From contig JAAELZ010000186.1 of the NCBI GenBank assembly GCA_024226105.1, positions 1 through 8,937 of the forward strand: a stretch of DNA of 8,937 bases, read 5' to 3'. This document shows positions 7,228-8,937 of this stretch, piece after piece. Within the stretch, counting starts at the first letter, position 1, and each line of letters begins with the position of its first letter. Source of the stretch: Pseudomonadota bacterium. GTDB taxonomy: Bacteria; Pseudomonadota; Gammaproteobacteria; Arenicellales; Poriferihabitantaceae. The translations under genes and the position numbers were made by a program. The notes beneath the pieces are model-generated. The model saw only the letters and a list, made by a program, of their open reading frames with translations, was not told where the DNA came from and did not search any database.

Positions 7228-8052
7228 TTGAAACCAGGCAGTAGCCCCACGTCCACGGGCCAGGCGACACTCCAGCAACGCTTTCTCAGAATCAAGAGTA
7301 ACCGCGTCTTTGAGGCGCTGGTCATTTCGATCATTGTTCTGTCCGCGTTGTTGATTGGCGCCCGCACTTACCAGATCGATCCGACCTGGAGCAAGGTGCT
7401 CACCGTACTGGATTACAGCGTCACGCTGTTTTTTCTCACAGAAATCAGCATCCGTTTCTGGGCAGAAGACAACAAGCGGAATTTCTTCAAGAGCGGCTGG
7501 AACATCTTTGACACCCTGATCGTACTCATCAGCATCATTCCGATGAGCAGTGGCGACCTTGCACTATTGGGGCGGCTAATTCGCATTTTTCGTGTGCTAC
7601 GGATGATTTCAATCATCCCTGAACTGAGAATACTGCTCAACTCCCTGTTAAGAGCCCTGCCACAACTCGGTTACGTGGTGATATTGATGTTCATCATTTT
7701 TTACATCTATGCGGCGCTGGGCAGCACCTTTTTCCATAACATCAACCAGCAACTCTGGGGCGATATATCCATTTCATTGCTAACCCTGTTCCGCGTCATG
7801 ACCTTCGAGGACTGGACCGACGTAATGTACGAAACCATGGCGGTATACCCCCTGAGCTGGACCTACTACCTGAGCTTCATATTCTTCACAGCGTTCGCAT
7901 TTCTGAATATGGTCATCGGTATTGTGGTCAACGTGATGGAAGAAGAAAATCGTAAAGCCTACGCCGAAGCCCACCAGGACGACCCGACCCTGTCAGACGT
8001 AATGGCAGAATTGCAGGATCTGAAACGGCGAATTAAAAACAGTACTCCGTAG
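7228..8052 (+). CDS. Voltage-gated cation channel subunit, NaChBac/NavAb family; predicted Ca2+-type filter
   Basis: This is a 274-residue six-helix inner-membrane channel subunit of the bacterial Nav family, which works as a tetramer. Likely helices are S1 about 28-45, S2 58-78, S3 91-105, S4 112-130, S5 147-169 and S6 212-236. S4 carries arginines 116, 119, 122 and 125 at three-residue steps, the voltage-sensor pattern. WNIFD (91-95) in S3 and the S6 segment FLNMVIGIVVNVM (225-237) are typical. The pore loop LLTLFRVMTFEDWTDVMY has TFEDWTD at 192-198 where NaChBac has TLESWAS. The extra acids Asp195 and Asp198 sit where engineered substitutions give calcium selectivity. The C-terminus is acidic then charged (258-270), perhaps a short coiled coil. 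The start is TTG at 7228: a stop lies at 7222, and the first in-frame ATG is codon 106, after S3. It follows folE2 by 13 bases and is probably co-transcribed. Physiological role unknown. Confidence 0.9.
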   Translation: MKPGSSPTSTGQATLQQRFLRIKSNRVFEALVISIIVLSALLIGARTYQIDPTWSKVLTVLDYSVTLFFLTEISIRFWAEDNKRNFFKSGWNIFDTLIVLISIIPMSSGDLALLGRLIRIFRVLRMISIIPELRILLNSLLRALPQLGYVVILMFIIFYIYAALGSTFFHNINQQLWGDISISLLTLFRVMTFEDWTDVMYETMAVYPLSWTYYLSFIFFTAFAFLNMVIGIVVNVMEEENRKAYAEAHQDDPTLSDVMAELQDLKRRIKNSTP

Positions 8053-8105
8053 GATATGCATAGATCTGCTCTGCCCGGCACATCCTATGATACTTCGGGA
8101 AAAGC
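8053..8105. other. Intergenic gap between convergent channel gene and dgkA
   Basis: These 53 bases separate the two stop codons. They hold the palindrome TATGCATA (8055-8062) and a distant 6-bp inverted repeat, TAGGAT (8050-8055) with ATCCTA (8082-8087). Neither has the GC-rich stem or T run of an intrinsic terminator for either strand. I see nothing else in it. Confidence 0.5.
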
Positions 8106-8474
8106 TCAAACCCCTGACAAATAAACCCCGGCCCAAATCACCGCACACAATAATATCGCCATCAACACCGCCAGCGAACCCAGATCTTTTGCTCGTCCCG
8201 AGAGCTCATGCTGCTCCAGGCCAATGCGATCGACAATTGCTTCGATGGCTGAGTTAAGCACTTCCACCAGCAATACCAGACCAAGGCCAAAAATCATCAG
8301 GCTGATGCCCAGCGGCGTCCTGCCGATTATAAAGGCAACGGGCAACAGTACAGTCACAGCAAGTAATTCCTGACGGAATGCGGCCTCGTGTTTGAACACG
8401 GCTTTCAGGCCCTGTATCGAGCATTGGCCCGCTTTCACGATACGCGACAGGCCACTGCCATTAGGTTTATTCAT
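8106..8474 (-). CDS. dgkA: Diacylglycerol kinase, prokaryotic integral-membrane type
   Basis: DgkA phosphorylates diacylglycerol to phosphatidic acid with ATP, recycling lipid released mainly by membrane-derived oligosaccharide synthesis or lipopolysaccharide modification. It is a small inner-membrane homotrimer. The 122-residue length equals that of E. coli. An amphipathic N-terminus with EAAFRQE (30-36) precedes three membrane helices (about 36-52, 56-76 and 99-118). The active-site set is present: Glu71, Asn74 and Glu78 in VEVLNSAIEAIVDRIG (70-85), and Lys96 and Asp97 in ELSGRAKD (90-97). The ATG at 8474 matches the family N-terminus. There is only a weak TGAG upstream as ribosome site. 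It lies 51 bases after dinB on the same strand, so it may be read from dinB, from its own promoter near 8503-8508, or both. Confidence 0.97.
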   Translation of the reverse strand: MNKPNGSGLSRIVKAGQCSIQGLKAVFKHEAAFRQELLAVTVLLPVAFIIGRTPLGISLMIFGLGLVLLVEVLNSAIEAIVDRIGLEQHELSGRAKDLGSLAVLMAILLCAVIWAGVYLSGV

Positions 8475-8496
8475 AATCTATATCTCAGATGAGCTG

Positions 8497-8516
8497 AGGT
8501 TTAGTATAACAAACCT
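8497..8516 (-). promoter_or_regulatory. Possible dgkA promoter -10 inside an inverted repeat
   Basis: On the minus strand TATACT (complement of 8503-8508) is a good -10 hexamer 28 bases before the dgkA ATG. It lies between the arms of a perfect inverted repeat, AGGTTT (8497-8502) and AAACCT (8511-8516), with an 8-base centre. No -35 match is found at 16-18 bases, where the dinB stop codon lies. A promoter with an overlapping operator is possible but weakly supported. Confidence 0.25.
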
Positions 8517-8525
8517 TGCCTGGAA

Positions 8526-8937
8526 TCATTGTTGCGAGAGTGGTTCTGCCGGTTCGGCCATATCAAACATCATACCCAGCCCCAGCAGGCGCACCGGGCG
8601 CTCACCGCGCGCATACGCCCGCTCGCACAATTGCCGGTAAACCGCCAAATCCGGTTTACTCCCGGCCTGCTGAGCCGTAGTAGTGACAAAATCCCGAAAG
8701 CGCATTTTTAAAACCAGTGTTTTTGGTTGTAGAGATTGTGGTGCCCGACCCAACCGCCGCGCCTTTACTCTGCTTTTTTCGTGCGCGAGCGCATGGCGTT
8801 TTAACAAACCCTCAAAAAGAGGATCCAGTGCGTGCTGACAAGCCTCAAGATCTTGCAGATCAACGGCATAGGTATCTTCAATGCTGAGCGATTTGCTCAG
8901 GCTGTCATTGTTCACGCCCCGATCATCCCGGCCCCGG
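8526..8937 (-). CDS. dinB: DNA polymerase IV (DinB), C-terminal part (5' end beyond window)
   Basis: This is the little-finger domain of the Y-family translesion polymerase Pol IV. The frame runs through the right edge, so the GTG near 8915 is internal, not a start; about 136 residues are visible against roughly 350 in full. Recognition rests on GRDDRGVNNDSLSKSLS followed by IEDTYAVDLQDLEACQHAL, which aligns with the GIDERDVNSERLRKSVG region of E. coli Pol IV, then LVLKMRFRDFVTTT and the ARGERPVRLLGLGM block. The catalytic palm, with its metal-binding acids, lies outside the window. Family knowledge: the polymerase bypasses damaged bases and is usually SOS-induced; its promoter cannot be seen here. 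The C-terminus ends EPAEPLSQQ and lacks the usual sliding-clamp-binding peptide. dgkA follows on the same strand. Confidence 0.93.
   Translation of the reverse strand, partial: RGRDDRGVNNDSLSKSLSIEDTYAVDLQDLEACQHALDPLFEGLLKRHALAHEKSRVKARRLGRAPQSLQPKTLVLKMRFRDFVTTTAQQAGSKPDLAVYRQLCERAYARGERPVRLLGLGMMFDMAEPAEPLSQQ

Noticed and set aside
6984..7367. 127-codon open frame on the minus strand across the folE2-channel junction
   Set aside because: It is antisense to two well-supported coding regions and shows no family similarity.
8050..8087. TAGGAT/ATCCTA inverted repeat as a terminator between the channel gene and dgkA
   Set aside because: The arms are only 6 bp and AT-rich, the spacer is 26 bases, and no T run follows on either strand.
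8392..8640. 82-codon open frame on the plus strand over the dgkA-dinB junction
   Set aside because: It is opposite the dgkA start and the dinB end, both firmly identified; no domain or ribosome site.
1..8937. CRISPR array, tRNA or rRNA gene, insertion sequence, prophage, toxin-antitoxin or defence island
   Set aside because: No regularly spaced repeats, no transposase or integrase frame and no tRNA-like fold were seen; nearly all the sequence is taken up by identified chromosomal genes.

Overview
The window reads as ordinary chromosomal DNA of a free-living, Gram-negative gammaproteobacterium. ParE, IspA, Dxs, DgkA and Pol IV all resemble the gammaproteobacterial versions closely in motifs and length. 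Base composition and coding density look even throughout, and I see no insertion sequence, integrase, tRNA, CRISPR array or other sign of recent transfer. The genus cannot be read from the sequence. A CbbR-type LysR regulator, an exported SCP2-like protein and a NaChBac-family channel would suit an environmental, perhaps marine, organism, but that is inference.

Layout, left to right. (1) 3-494 (+) is the 3' part of a LysR-family regulator of CbbR type, cut by the window edge. (2) 666-1184 (+) is a small secreted SCP2-like protein, followed by a strong intrinsic terminator at 1205-1231. (3) 1285-3180 (-) is parE, topoisomerase IV subunit B, convergent with the SCP2-like gene. (4) A 106-base divergent spacer (3181-3286) separates parE from a rightward cluster: xseB (3287-3544), ispA (3537-4454), dxs (4494-6377), folE2 (6402-7214) and a voltage-gated-type cation channel (7228-8052). 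Junctions run from an 8-base overlap to a 39-base gap, so one operon is likely. (5) On the minus strand, dinB (8526 to beyond the right edge) is followed by dgkA (8106-8474), convergent with the channel gene.

How the genes fit together. dxs makes DXP, the first intermediate of the MEP isoprenoid pathway. ispA condenses the resulting C5 units to farnesyl diphosphate, the precursor for quinone side chains and undecaprenyl phosphate. xseB ahead of ispA and dxs is a common gammaproteobacterial order. folE2 adds the first step of folate-type pterin synthesis. The channel at the end has no obvious metabolic link to the genes before it. dgkA recycles diacylglycerol to phosphatidate, and dinB is a translesion polymerase.

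I found no wholly new system. The points most worth a second look are the channel's selectivity filter (TFEDWTD), which has three acidic positions and suggests calcium rather than sodium selectivity; the channel's TTG start behind a small hairpin that spans the folE2 stop codon; a Pol IV C-terminus with no recognisable clamp-binding peptide; and an exported SCP2-type protein with four cysteines.
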